Source of the DNA: Azorinus chamasolen
Lineage: Eukaryota; Mollusca; Bivalvia; Cardiida; Solecurtidae
Reading direction: 5' to 3'
Assembly: GCA_963576725.1 (NCBI GenBank)
Contig: OY755237.1
Coordinates: forward strand, 68,011,472 to 68,075,471
Length of the DNA stretch: 64,000 bases
The first letter of the stretch is position 1. Every line of letters starts with the position of its first letter. Of the stretch, positions 43,676-54,719 are shown piece by piece. Position numbers and translations under genes: made by a program. The notes beneath the pieces were generated by a model that did no database searches, was not told the DNA's origin, and worked only from the letters and a program-made list of their open reading frames with translations.

Positions 43676-44123
43676 CCTCTAAGCCGGACCTTAAAGTTAG
43701 TATCAGTCTTTCAGACAGCTGACAGCTTAATGCAGGGTGAAAGTCATACAGATAGCTCCTAAAGGAGCTTTTTGTATGACTTTCATCCTGCATTATTTAA
43801 GCAACCACCTGCCTAAAAAGACATAAATTGTTCTTAATTAACTCTTTACACCATAAATACGCCTTTATACACCTTTGAAAACTGAGTAGACCCAGATCAG
43901 ATGGCTCCTGTAGGAGCTGTCTGATCAGTGTCAGTTCTGTTTGCTTAAGATATACATGTACATGTAATTCATGAATAAGATTTTACAGTTTCTGCCATGG
44001 CAAAAAATTATCGTGTCTTTGTGCTATTATGACAAAAACTAATCAATATTCATGATGTCATTATTTCTCACATGAATATTCATGGTGTAAGGAGTTAAAA
44101 TTCGGTTAAGAGGGGTTTTACTA
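43676..44123. mobile_element. TA MITE, family P4, carrying a nested B
   Basis: CAGTAAAACACCTCTAAGCC and AAGAGGGGTTTTACTA ends; centre TAGCTCCTAAAGGAGCT; split at TTCTTAA / AATTCGG by the B insertion. Confidence 0.85.
43838..44098 (-). mobile_element. TTAA MITE, family B, nested
   Basis: TTAACTCTTTACACCATAAA...GGTGTAAGGAGTTAA; core TGGCTCCTGTAGGAGCTG. Confidence 0.88.
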
Positions 44124-44329
44124 TACATGTATTTGTAATTTGCATCTTATCTTTAGTTCTGTTGATCACTAATGATAACTGCCTTTCAAACAATAATGTA
44201 CCCAACAATCATGATATTTTTATTCACAACATTATGATAGCATGGCTTTACTGTAGACAGTACTATACACCCTAAAACACATGTATGTTTTGAAGCCAGA
44301 TCTATCTATAATGTCCTTTGCTAACCTTT

Positions 44330-44736
44330 TCCCTGTTGAATATTCATGTAAGAAATAAGGCCATCTTGAATATTTATTAGCTGAACTTATATATTGGTAA
44401 TCGTATATGTACATAAGATGTTTTTGATTTTTGTAGAAAACTATTATTATTTCATAAGCAAACAAATGTTTTATTCAAAGTGGTTGAGTCTAAACATATT
44501 AATATAATTATTATGATATTAATATATTCTCATGCATTTTCAAACAGAGTAGACCCACATCAGATGGCTCCTATGGTAGCCATCTGATCAGGGTCTGCTC
44601 TGTTTGCTTTTGAAATGATATAGATCTCGATTCTTCATTTTTTTGTCAAAGCAGACTTTCCCTGAAAATTTACATTATAAAAATTCAGCTTATAATTATT
44701 CATGATGTCATTATTTCTTACATGAACATTGAACAT
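44330..44736. repeat. Half A2 (44330-44465), D scrap, and A2 in reverse (44528-44736)
   Basis: Left arm up to AAGCAAACAA; then a D tail piece; then an A2 with core GGCTCCTATGGTAGCC lacking its right terminus. Confidence 0.65.
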
Positions 44737-44970
44737 TAACCCTTTCCTCCATAAATATGCCTTTCTACGCCACTGTAAAAATCAATTTTTGAAACCATTG
44801 TGATAAATAGAGCATTTTCTTCTATGGGAGCAAAATTAATGCTCTATTTATCACAATGGTTTCAAAACCACACCATTCTAAACTTTTCCTTTTCTCTAGT
44901 AAATGCCCCTTTTCAGTAGATTGATTCAAAGAGGTTGTGTCTAAAAATAGCCTATGGAGGAAAGGGTTAA
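44736..44970 (+). mobile_element. TTAA MITE, family D
   Basis: TTAACCCTTTCCTCCATAAA...GGAGGAAAGGGTTAA. Confidence 0.9.
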
Positions 44971-45219
44971 GACAAGCTTTACTGTAGTATACAAAATACT
45001 GTTGGTGAGTAACGGGTGGTGCAAATAGTGATAAGATGACATTCAAAATCAGCACCGGGACTCGGTCTAAACTGTTTGCAAACATGCCAGTACACCTCAA
45101 CTTGAAGCAATGGGCCACAAGTATAAACAGAATGATGAGTGCCATCTTCCCAAGAAATGCACTCCTTTTTAAATGCAATATATTTGAACATGTCCCAGTT
45201 TTTAAAAAAAAAATGTATA

Positions 45220-45578
45220 GTAGAACCTATCTATAGTAGCTACTAAATAAACATGAGGGCATTTAAATGCAGACTACTGCTTATAACCCATTCCCTCATA
45301 CTGACACACTTCGACACCTCTGTAAAAATCACTTTCTGAAACCATTGTGATAAATAGAGCATTTGCTCCATAGGAGCAAATGCTCTATTGATCACAATGG
45401 TTTCAAAACAACAGAATTATAAAATGTTCATTTTCACTAGTAAATACTCCTTTTTGGTACTAAGATTTAATAAAAGAGGTAGGACCTAAAAATAACCTAT
45501 GAGGTAATGGGTTAATGCAGCACAAAACTAGCGGAGATACCTCCTGTGGGAGATTTCTGAATAACTTTTGTCCTGCAT
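45220..45578. mobile_element. P2/P3 element carrying a nested D
   Basis: AGTAGAACCTATCTATAGTA left arm; the core resumes at TGCAGCACAAAACTAGCGG after D; right end replaced by the next B copy. Confidence 0.6.
45282..45515 (+). mobile_element. TTAA MITE, family D, nested
   Basis: TATAACCCATTCCCTCATAC...GAGGTAATGGGTTAA; centre GCTCCATAGGAGC. Confidence 0.85.
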
Positions 45579-45800
45579 AAACCCTTTACTCCATGAATAT
45601 TCATGTAAAAAAATTACAATGAATTTCGATTAAATGTATACTTTTTTAATTTCAGTTATGGCAGAAATTTGTAGAATCAGATCTATATTATTCTATAAGC
45701 AGACAGAGCAGACCCTGATCAAACTGCTCACACAGGAGCTGTTTGATCTGGGTCTACTCTGTTTGCAAAGCTGCAAAAGGATGTCTCTATAGAGTAAATC
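45579..45800 (+). mobile_element. TTAA MITE, family B
   Basis: TAAACCCTTTACTCCATGAA to ATAGAGTAAATCAA; core CTGCTCACACAGGAGC. Confidence 0.75.
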
Positions 45801-46006
45801 AATGTCTTAAAATCCCTATGCCATACTCTACTTTTAGTCACCATTGTTGAGCAACTTTGCTGTATTCTTGTTCAATGCAAGGCTTTATCTAGAAAACATG
45901 CTGATTCTTTATATGAGGAATTCTTGTACAATAATAAGTGACATCTCCATTAAAGCGTGGGAAAGGAAATTTTTCGTCTCACTTCATAAAAAAAGACCAA
46001 CAGTTC

Positions 46007-46239
46007 TTAACCCCTTCCCTCATACAGATGACTTTTGGCAACATTGCAAAGAGAGTAGAAGCTGTCTAATTAGGGTCTGCTCTGTTTGCTTATGAAATAA
46101 TATAGATCTTATTCTGAAGTATTTGTGAAATTGTCACAGCAAACATTTGTCTTTGTTAATGTGTAATTATAAAACATTTATGCCATGCATATTCAAGCAG
46201 GGATAAATTCTTTAATTAATATTCAAGGAGGAAAGGGTT
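46007..46239 (-). mobile_element. A2-type element, core deletion
   Basis: TTAACCCCTTCCCTCATACA...GAGGAAAGGGTT. Confidence 0.7.
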
Positions 46240-46241
46240 CA

Positions 46242-46486
46242 TTAACCCTTTACCTAATGAATAAACATGTAAGAATTAATTACTATGGCTATTAATTAGC
46301 TTAAAGTTTTTAAAATGTTGTGAACAAATAATATATGTATTCCATGACAGAAACTGAACTGTATAAGCAGATCTTTATTACTCCATAAGACAAACAGAGC
46401 AGACCCAGATCTACAGGAGCCATCTAATCTGAGTTTCCTCTGTTTGCAAAAGAATCAGTAGATATCTCTTTCAGGTAAAGGGTTAA
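46242..46486 (+). mobile_element. TTAA MITE, family B
   Basis: TTAACCCTTTACCTAATGAA...CAGGTAAAGGGTTAA; left half of the core missing. Confidence 0.82.
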
Positions 46487-46494
46487 CTGACAAC

Positions 46495-46744
46495 TTAACC
46501 CTTTCCCTCATAGAAACGTGTTTTCACGCATTTGCAAACAGAGTAGACCCAGATCAGACGGCTCCTAGAGGAGCCGTCTGATCAGGGTCTGCTCTGTTTG
46601 CTTATGGACTTTGATAGATCTGTTTCTTTACTTCCTAAAATGGCTACAATGTTCTACCTTCCATATTTCATTATTACTATTTTGTCCATGAATATTCAGT
46701 AGGTATCAAAATTTGAAATAAACACAGAACAGGAAAAGGGTTAA
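46495..46744 (-). mobile_element. TTAA MITE, family A, full length
   Basis: 250 bp with the perfect centre GGCTCCTAGAGGAGCC. An I-type core scrap follows at 46825-46905. Confidence 0.92.
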
Positions 46745-47201
46745 TTGTTGCATATTATGTTTACAATTGTAAAACTGTTGCCTGCTACAAAGCTAAAGAT
46801 AAAATTTTCTTCCACTTCTAAAATTGCAGAGTGTCAATCAGATTGGATCCTGATAAGATGTTGAGTTACTCAACGTGCCTCATCTGGATCCAAACTGTGT
46901 GCAAATAGGTAGCCATGAATTCACTCCTTGCATGCATAGACTTTTCTCAGCCAATAAAAAATAGATACAGTGATCATTGTTTAAGTATATAATTATACCG
47001 GTAGTTATACATATACCAGGTAGTTTACTCACAAATTTAATTTTACAATTTTTTATACACATACACAAATACAATATTATATATATTGAAATTTGAAGAA
47101 AAAAATAAATCTTTGGCCAGTTTCCATTTTCAGCACAATCATGATATCTTACCAAATGTGTAATATGCAATACTGTCAATACTTAGGCATGATTCATCCT
47201 A

Positions 47202-47546
47202 TCATTGAGCTTCTGTTAATTTGAACACATCTGGTTCATAGTCAGATTTTTCTTTAGTGACATCCTCTAGTACCTCGCGCTCCTTATCAAATTTGCTTCC
47301 ATCTTTTACATGGGTCAACCTCACTGGGTCTCTGTATGGATGTAGTGGGAGAACAAATGTTTCCCAGTTTACATTTTCAAGTCCAACTTGACGTATTTCT
47401 CTCATTTTCTTCTCTATGTATTCCACTGGATCCTCAGGTCTCTCTAGCATTAAGCAGCTAAGAAGACTCTCAAACATTTGAGGAATGTTGTGTGAAGACA
47501 GATATATTTTAGCAGCTTCTCGAGCATTCACCTTTGGATTTGCCAT
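47202..47546 (-). CDS. Small protein with RIIa/DPY30-like domain, similar to the N-terminus of adenylate kinase 5
   Basis: 114 residues, first ATG at 47546 reading leftwards, stop TGA at 47204-47202. Residues about 5-60 contain a segment (AKIYLSSHNIPQMFESLL, then RPEDPVEYIEKK and NWETFVLP) that strongly resembles the opening of vertebrate AK5 (its AKEYL, IPQLFESLL, DPVEYLE and WDTFV blocks). That region is thought to form a four-helix dimerisation/docking fold of the RIIa/DPY30 type. No kinase P-loop follows, so this is either a stand-alone docking protein, as found in cilia and sperm, or the remains of a larger gene. A candidate splice acceptor (AG at 47586-47587 on the minus strand) would give a 5' UTR of about 40 nt in this exon. 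A stop codon ends the frame cleanly. The gene lies between the arms of an inverted duplication. Confidence 0.65.
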   Translation of the reverse strand: MANPKVNAREAAKIYLSSHNIPQMFESLLSCLMLERPEDPVEYIEKKMREIRQVGLENVNWETFVLPLHPYRDPVRLTHVKDGSKFDKEREVLEDVTKEKSDYEPDVFKLTEAQ

Positions 47547-47689
47547 GTTTGCCACTTTGTATTCACTTCTGCTCCTATATCCAACCTGAATATTTCCACT
47601 TTTTGTACTTTTGTTATTTCAAAATTTCAGCAACTCATCCAGTGGACACCGCCTGACACAAAACCTCTGAAAAGATAAAAGTAAAAGTA

Positions 47690-47872
47690 AAGGATGAATA
47701 TTCATGTAAGACATATAAATGGACATCACAAACTGAATTTATTTGTTATACAAACTCAGCAGGTTTGGGTTTAAGCAGAATCTGCATAATCAGATCTATA
47801 TTTCCTTAAGCAAATAGAGCAAATCCTGATCAGATGGGTTCTACAGGAGACGTCTGATCTGGGACTACTCTT
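47690..47872 (+). mobile_element. B element, both ends lost
   Basis: GAATATTCATGTAAGACATA, core GATGGGTTCTACAGGAGACG, stops at GGGACTACTCTT. Confidence 0.6.
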
Positions 47873-47950
47873 GTAACAGCGAGGGTGTAACGAAGGTATA
47901 TAAGCACTGTAAACTCTCCTTGCCAGGGAGCTCCTCAGTGATGTTTAAGT

Positions 47951-48032
47951 GATTGGAAATCTTGAAGTTAAGCAACACACTGCACAGTTACTGACTGGAT
48001 GGGTAACTGCTAGGGATTGTCATTGGTGCACC
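47951..48032 (+). repeat. 5S rRNA-like sequence (pseudogene or 5S-derived SINE)
   Basis: GAAGTTAAGCAAC and CTGGATGGGTAACTGCTAGG correspond to the conserved middle and 3' part of 5S rRNA, which includes the internal promoter. The 5' third does not match, so it is not a functional 5S gene. Confidence 0.6.
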
Positions 48033-48038
48033 TTACAC

Positions 48039-48246
48039 TTAACCCAGTCCCTCATATTGACGATTTTTGACGACTCTGTAAAAGTCACTTTGTGAAACCA
48101 TTGTGATAAATAGAGCATTTGCTCCTATAGGAGCAAATGCTCTATTTATCACAATGGTTTCAAACTACAAAATTCTAAAATTTTCCTTTTTTCTAGTTAA
48201 TACTCCTTTTCGATAGATTTATTCAAAGTGGTTGTATCAAAAAATA
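48039..48246 (+). mobile_element. TTAA MITE, family D, right end lost
   Basis: TTAACCCAGTCCCTCATATT, perfect core TTTGCTCCTATAGGAGCAAA; ends at the inverted-duplication breakpoint. Confidence 0.82.
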
Positions 48247-48445
48247 AATCATCTTCTTTTTTATGTTTTGCATTGATACACAATGTGTAATTTCTAGTAA
48301 TTTCACATCCTGAACTACATTAGAACTGCTCTGCAACAACCACCCTTCAAAGTTGGGTTTTATTCAGACCGATGGTAGCTTAATGCAGGATGAAAGTTAT
48401 GGAGCAAGCTCCCTTGGGACCATTCTACATTACTTCTTTTCTGCA

Positions 48446-48617
48446 TTAACCCTTTCCTTCATATACACTTTTTCATACTTTTGCAAACAGAGTAAACTCA
48501 GATCCAACAGCTCCCATAGGAACCATGTGATCAAAAATTCACCTTGTAAAAATTGAATTAATGAACATGCATTAAGTGATCAGTTCATGCAGAAATGTTC
48601 ACTAGGGAAAGGTTTAA
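48446..48617 (-). mobile_element. A2 element, internally shortened
   Basis: TTAACCCTTTCCTTCATATA...ACTAGGGAAAGGTTTAA; duplicate of 42098-42345 with a deletion. Confidence 0.8.
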
Positions 48618-48826
48618 CCAATTCCCTCATATTGTTGCCTTTTGACACCTTTTTAATAGTGACCTTTTGAAACCATTGTTTCATATGAGTAAATCCTCTA
48701 TTTATCACAATGGGGTTAAAATTACACAGTTCTAAAAAATCCCCTTTTCTTGTAAATACTACTTTTCAGTAGATTTATTCCAAGAGGTTTGGTCTAAAAT
48801 AGCCTATAGATGAGGGAATGAGTTAA
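48614..48826 (+). mobile_element. D element with core deletion
   Basis: TTAACCAATTCCCTCATATT...GGGAATGAGTTAA; duplicate of 41867-42101. Confidence 0.8.
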
Positions 48827-48839
48827 GCGACCACATGCT

Positions 48840-49068
48840 TTAACCCTTTCCTCCATAAATACGCCTTTCTATGCCTCTGTAAAAGTCACTTCATGAAACC
48901 ATTGTGATAAATAGAGCATTTGCTCCTATAGGAGCAAATGCTCTATTTATCACAATGGTTTCAAACTACAAAATTCTTTAATTTTCCTTTCCTCTAGTTA
49001 ATGCTCCTTTTCGGTAGATTTATTCAAAGAGGTTGGGTCTAAAAATAGCCTATGAGGTTATGGGTTAA
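48840..49068 (+). mobile_element. TTAA MITE, family D, representative copy
   Basis: 229 bp; TTAACCCTTTCCTCCATAAA...GAGGTTATGGGTTAA with perfect core arms GAAACCATTGTGATAAATAG around TTTGCTCCTATAGGAGCAAA. Confidence 0.93.
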
Positions 49069-49155
49069 TTGTTGACAATTGTCAGACTGGAATTGCCTTA
49101 CCCACAGTTATTTCCCAGACAAAATTTCAGGCCATGTACACTATTTGAAAAGATA

Positions 49156-49509
49156 TTAACCCTTTATTCCATGAATATGCATGTAAGATGTAATGACATC
49201 AGGAATATTAATTCTTTTTTATAATAGGACATGGACACAGTTTTTTTTCGGCCATTGCAGAAAGTGTAGAATCATATCTATATTATTATTATTATTATTA
49301 TTATACTACATTTATATAGCGCTATTTTCACACCGGATACATGTATGTGCGTTCAAAAGCACTTCACATGGATGAAATGATCTATACTACATCATAAGCA
49401 AACAGAGCAGGCCCTGATAGGATGGCTCCTATAGGAGCCGTCTGCTCTGGGTCTACTCTGTAAAAGATGCAAAAGCATAGAAAAGCGTATTTATGGAGAA
49501 AAGGGTTAA
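49156..49509 (+). mobile_element. TTAA MITE, family B, carrying a small insertion
   Basis: Intact ends and core TGGCTCCTATAGGAGCCG. At 49281-49377 a (TTA)n run and ATTTATATAGCGCTATTTTC...AAAAGCACTTCACATGG look like a retroposon tail inserted in the left arm. Confidence 0.8.
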
Positions 49510-49716
49510 AAACGGTTCAAAGGCTCAAAATGACACCTTGAGTAACTAAGGATCATAATGGGATCAGGCCTACAATGTTTGATACCCTTTTTAAAGACAA
49601 CGAAGATAATTTAGTTTGAATATAGAAACTTTGGGCAATATCTTAGTACTTATTATAAAAACTGCTGATTTGAGTGTAGCTGGTTAGAGTTCAATCATGG
49701 CTATACTCTGTAACCT

Positions 49717-49945
49717 TTAACCCTTTACTCCATGAATAATCATGTTAGAGATAATGATGTTGTGAATATTAATTAGATTCATTTTAATAACAGCACATGA
49801 ACACAGGAATTTTTGGCTGTGGCAGAAACTGTAGAATTCTATCAATATTATGTCAGAAGCAAACAGAGCAGACCCTGATCAGACGGCTCCTATCTAGGAG
49901 CTGTCTGATCTGGGTCTACTCTGTTTGGAAAAGTGTATTTGGGCC
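49717..49945 (+). mobile_element. TTAA MITE, family B, right end lost
   Basis: TTAACCCTTTACTCCATGAA, core CGGCTCCTATCTAGGAGCTG. Confidence 0.8.
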
Positions 49946-51510
49946 ATTTTCAAAAATTGTACATAATCCAGTGATCCTTATTTCAGCTTATTTGTATGTT
50001 TATTTTCAAAAGATTTGTGGTTTTATCCATTCAGTGAGTGTATATATATGAACAAAATCGGCGAATTTATGCTCTACATAACTAAATATTTATCAAAATA
50101 TCATTCTCATAGCGCGTGGAACTTTCCATTTTGTATGTGACTTCGCCAGTTACTTTTGTTTCTCCCAAAAATGAAGTAATTTCGGTGGGAAATCGGGTAC
50201 AGAGAACTGCACCAATATGATTTATATCGCTACGTTTCAATGTTACAAACATCATTTAACCCAAAATTAGAAACAAAAATATGAAAATGAAACAAAGAAA
50301 AATGTAACTTCTCGCCGTGTCCTTGCTGTTACCATCAGAAGTATTAGCTGTGTAATTGTTATAATCATGTTAAAAATACTTTAATAGATTCTCCCTAGAT
50401 GATGTCACTTCTTGTGATGTAATAACACTAGCTTTTAACTTGCTAAAAATGTGATTTGCGAAAGGCTGGCCAATAAGGTATGTATGCACTAGATAATAAT
50501 TGCATTCTCTGTCTATGATGTTACGGATATTTCATACACTAGTTTGCAGTTTTGGGGTATTGTAAATGTTATTATTGTAAATTTATAGTGTGGTGATGTG
50601 TTGGTCTAAGACATGTGCTACTAGGGATCTATCATTTTCTAAAGAAGTTCAAACTAATATAAAATATGTCCATGATGTTACTGTCATTGGTGTTACTGAT
50701 TTTAAAATAACAGTACGGACAGGTTTCAGGTCCCTTCATGGACAATGTGAAATACATGTACATGAATAGTTTTTCGAATTACACAAACGCAGGCTTGTTT
50801 TCAAACTTACTTAGATTATCATAATGTAATATTGGCATCCTTTGAAGATAACCAATAACATGTGATTCCATTCTTTGCAACAGTAACACACAAACTGGTA
50901 ACAGCATGGACATGACATGGTAACACAGAGGACAAATTCATTTAACATTCATAGTTAAGAGAAACAAATGCTTCCGATATTGAATCAAATAAGTTGAATT
51001 TATACTAATAAGTTAGGTACTTTCAGAAGCACGGATGTTAAAAAGCATATTTTAATTTTAGGTGTTGTGTGAGAGTAAGCAATTTTTAGTAACATGAATG
51101 ACAATATTTCAGTTACACAATGGACAATTATTTACTCTGTTGTGTCCGATTGAATGAATGAAATTCTTAAACACGCTGAGTTAAATGTTATAAGACTGTC
51201 ATTGAAAAATTAAACGATTATTTGGTATACATGTATATCAGATAAGGTTTACAACCCAATTGTGCATAAACACAAACAAATACATAATTTTCATATTCTC
51301 CATTAAACAATAACACCAATGACAAATTATTGCATAACATGATGATCAAAAAGACATGATTTATTAGCCATGTTTGCCTACAGTCATAATATATGGCAAT
51401 GAAAAACAACATAGCATAACACTATTGATTGATTTAAAAAACACTATTAAGAGTGTGTTTACATTATAGGAACAAACATGCCTATGACAAATGCCGAGAA
51501 GCTTGCAAAA
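49946..51510. other. MITE-free stretch, nothing assigned
   Basis: No long frames, no terminal repeats; notable for lacking the MITEs that fill the rest of the window. Confidence 0.5.
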
Positions 51511-52356
51511 CTAGAAATGTGTCCTTAGGACACTGATGCCCCTACTTCAGATTTTTTGTCACAAAAAGTAAGGGCCATAATCATGTATGCAACAACTGAA
51601 ACAATGTACATGGCTATCAAATTTGACCAAGATATAATGGCCACATACATGCGCATAATGTTTGATGAGGATTGGACAAATACTTTCCAAGAAAGTGGCT
51701 GGAAAGATATTTTTACAGTCATTTTTGCAAATAAAGGGTCGCAACTCCTAAATGACTGAAGCAATTTACATGGGTATCGATCTTGACCAAGATATAATAT
51801 CCACCAACATGTGTGTAAAGTGTGGTGAAGATTGAACAAATTCTTTCCAAGAAAGAGTCTGGACAAGATATTTTTGAAGTCATATTTGCAAATGAAGGGC
51901 CATAACTCCTAAACGACTGAAGCAAATGAAGGACCGCAACTCCTAAACGACTATTTAAAGCGATTTACATGGTTTGTTTGCCTTTTGTTTGCCTTGCGTC
52001 TTTTTGCTTGTGGTTTGTTCATGTTGTGGAACGTTTGTCCCTGTTTCTTGTGTGTCTTTTGGTGTTTTCTGTGTTCATTTCGTATGTGTGTGTGCGTGTG
52101 CGTTTGGGTGTGTGGTTGTGTGTGTGTGTGTGTCATGCTGTCTATCGGTGTTTTGGTGGTGGTTGCGTCTTGCATGTGGCTTTGCCTGCTTGACTTTACT
52201 ACTTTTCCATTAATGACCAAGATATAATTGCCACAAACATGTGTGTAAAGTTTGGTGTGGATTGAACAAATACTTTCCAAGAAATAGCCAGGACAAATCC
52301 TAGATGTGCGTACGGACAAGGGCAACGCTATATGCCACCACTATGTGGGGGCATAA
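51511..52356 (+). mobile_element. Pearl/Helentron-like element with interrupted tandem core
   Basis: Opens CTAGAAATGTGTCCTTAGG (short palindrome GTGTCCTTAGGACAC) and closes ACTATGTGGGGGCATAA. Tandem units of about 160 bp with GACCAAGATATAAT and ACTTTCCAAGAAA at about 51571, 51736 and 51896; the last is split by a GT-rich insert (51969-52213). Confidence 0.72.
51969..52213. repeat. GT-rich segment inside the tandem array
   Basis: GTTTGTTTGCC and (TG)n-rich sequence splitting a repeat unit between GATTTACATG and TGACCAAGAT. Overlapping open frames are compositional. Confidence 0.6.
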
Positions 52357-52819
52357 AAACTGCAAATGACATCAACCAGCACAAAGCCTTATGTTCCAAA
52401 GACATAACCCCACATAATCTAGTTGAACAGTATGTACTGGTACAGTATGACAAACAACCATATCCAGGAATATTGACTGTCTTTTCTTTTTTCTTTTATT
52501 GACTGTGATGATTTTGAGATTTAAGTTGTATGCACAAAGTTGACTGGAACTTGGAAACATGTTCGTTTTATTGGCCAAAAGCTATGCGAAATCAATCGAA
52601 TCACAACTTTTTCACCATGTTACATTTGGCACCAAACGTAAATAACCCACAGGGTGATTTATATTAAGATAATATGGAGATTATATGAAGATAATTTGTA
52701 ATAATAAGAAACTCGTGGAGGCTGTTCTTTGAGTAAGAATTCGGGACGAATTCTTGTGTAGAGGGTGTGTGTGTAGCCGGGTAGAGATTATGGTGAAATA
52801 AGTTGATAGGCTTTACTGT

Positions 52820-52898
52820 GTGGCTTGGTAGCTCAGTCGGTAGAGTGTAATTGGCATGGTAAGCCAGAGGCCCTGGGTTTGAGTCCCAGTTGAGTCAC
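52820..52898 (+). tRNA. tRNA-like sequence (Thr GGT-like), probably a pseudogene or SINE head
   Basis: Folds as a cloverleaf: acceptor GTGGCTT/GAGTCAC (two wobble pairs), D-arm with TAGCTCAGTCGG, loop ATGGTAA giving anticodon GGT, T-arm CTGGG/CCCAG with TTTGAGT. The mispaired stems and flanking repeated TCACAACTTTTTCA (also near 52600) argue against a functional gene. Confidence 0.45.
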
Positions 52899-53163
52899 AA
52901 CTTTTTCAACATGTTACATATGAGTAAATCACCATTATAAAAAATAGCCCGATTTGACCCGTTACGGTGGTTAATCCTTTCCTTGGGAGACTTCTTCTTT
53001 AGACCCCCAAATGGGGGATACCGACTCCACACTCCGTAGGCGTAGGTCTTAAAACCCCATGTTTGTACATCAAACCCCTAAACATTCTTATCTATCTCCT
53101 AAAATTGTTCTGCATAGCAACATCAACGTATGCGCGGTACGGTACTTTAAAACGAAGTAGAAT

Positions 53164-53266
53164 CAAGCCCTTTCCTTCATATAAACGAGTTTTCATGCAA
53201 TTGCAAATAGAGTAGACCTAGATCAGCCAATGCGTGAAAAAAAATTTATATGAAGGAAAGGGTTAA
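53164..53266. mobile_element. Minimal double-right-end A element
   Basis: 103 bp: A right arm (CCCTTTCCTTCATATAAACG to GACCTAGATCAG) joined to an inverted copy of the same arm (AATGCGTGAAAA...GGAAAGGGTTAA). Confidence 0.75.
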
Positions 53267-54631
53267 CTATGGCACATAGTCCCAGAAATGACTGGATAAC
53301 CGTGTAATACCCCCGTCTACTGGAGTCTAGATAATATAGCGGAACAAAAAGACCATCATTTTGTAAGAAAACAAGATCTGATACCTACATCAAAATGGAT
53401 GTTATTCTCTCTGCAGTTATTTTGTTTATCTGTCAGTGAAAATAAAAACACCAATGGCATAATCATTTGAGTTGCCTAACTCTCGAAATCATGGTGCTTT
53501 CATGAGCATCGCCATTGGTTTCCTTGGTTTTGACACCGAATCTGTAAACAAAAATATTCGCATTATTTTCATATTAATGTTTTTGCGTTTTAACAAGATT
53601 ATTGAAACAAAAATGTAACATTACAAAACAATGAACATTATTTGAAAGATACATTGTCAATGATAATTCTTAATTATGCATTAGACCGAATTCGGTCAAA
53701 AATACGAATCTACGTCCACAACAAAGTGAAAACCTTTACTTCCGCTTTCGAATGCAAATAACAAAATTAATATGTAAATACAGAGTGTGTCATCAAACGG
53801 ATATGTAATTGCCTAATAAAAAGTTTCTGATAGAAAGGAAATAACAAGTAATTCTGTGTTTGTTTTGAACAAAATAGTAAGTATGGAAGAGCTTATTTTG
53901 TCATTTGATTTCGTGCATTCGGTACCGTTCACAATCGACCCTCTACAAACATGACAAAGTCACTGCTCTTGAGCAGTCTTTATTGACATAGTTCATGTAT
54001 ATTTGAAACAGGGATTCTCCATAATATGTGACATTATCCCTTCTAGCATAGTCAGTAACTCAGTATTTTAAAATGGGGCACACAGAATTTCACAAATTAT
54101 CTTGGATGTGTCACTGTGACCTCAGCAGGATATATATGAGTTACATGTACCAGGGTGACTGTTGTGTAGTGTAACTAGAGGTGTCATTGATAGGAATGAT
54201 GTTGATATATCATTGATTCACGTCAGTCGATATAGTATTAGTAACTTGTTCCAACGTTTCGATAAAATGGTCATAATATAGTACCTATCTTATATTTTCC
54301 ATTTTATTAATTGTTCTTAATATTAGTATTATTATTGTGTCATCAGTTTTAACTGTTAAGTTTAATGGCACATGTTTAATGGTAGTACCGTGTGTTTGCG
54401 TTTACGCCGTAATCATATCTATTTATCCAAACAAATCGCGCAGGACTCGGAATTTCGGAGGTCGTCGAGTCCCTGGGACTTAATGCTAAAACGTCAGTTC
54501 TTAAAGCTGATATTTACTATTCTGATAATCTGGTCAGTATTTTAGGTTTTGAACGGTTGAAATAATTAATAATGTATGCTTTACTGTCATCAAATTATTA
54601 TTAATTATAAATAAAGTTTACATGTATCGTG
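53267..54631. other. MITE-free stretch before the hAT-like fragment
   Basis: No assigned gene. Contains GAGTCCCTGGGACTTAATG near 54466-54484, similar to a sequence near 55690 (GAGTCCCTGGGGCTCAGTG), probably a worn repeat. Confidence 0.4.
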
Positions 54632-54639
54632 TGACGTCA
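54632..54639. promoter_or_regulatory. Palindromic CRE (TGACGTCA)
   Basis: Perfect TGACGTCA about 80 bp upstream of the ATG of the hAT-like fragment. It matches the consensus site for CREB/ATF factors. Function is inferred from position only. Confidence 0.3.
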
Positions 54640-54719
54640 CAGCTTGAACCTGGCTATTTCTTTATCTATTGGGTAACCGCTGGGTTTAACATACTCATAT
54701 AGCAACGGCATGCTGAGTA

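Larger units (their letters stand above)
48246..48826 (-). repeat. Inverted duplication, right arm
   Basis: Reverse complement of 41867-42535: unique sequence and P core (48246-48445), A2 (48446-48617), D (48614-48826). Confidence 0.85.

Noticed and set aside
47543..47555. Longer start for the small minus-strand gene (three more codons)
   Set aside because: The upstream codon is GTG, not ATG; a nuclear eukaryotic gene should start at the ATG at 47546.
51969..52325. Cys/Val-rich forward frames and a Thr/His-rich reverse frame
   Set aside because: Produced by the (TG)n-rich insert in the tandem array.
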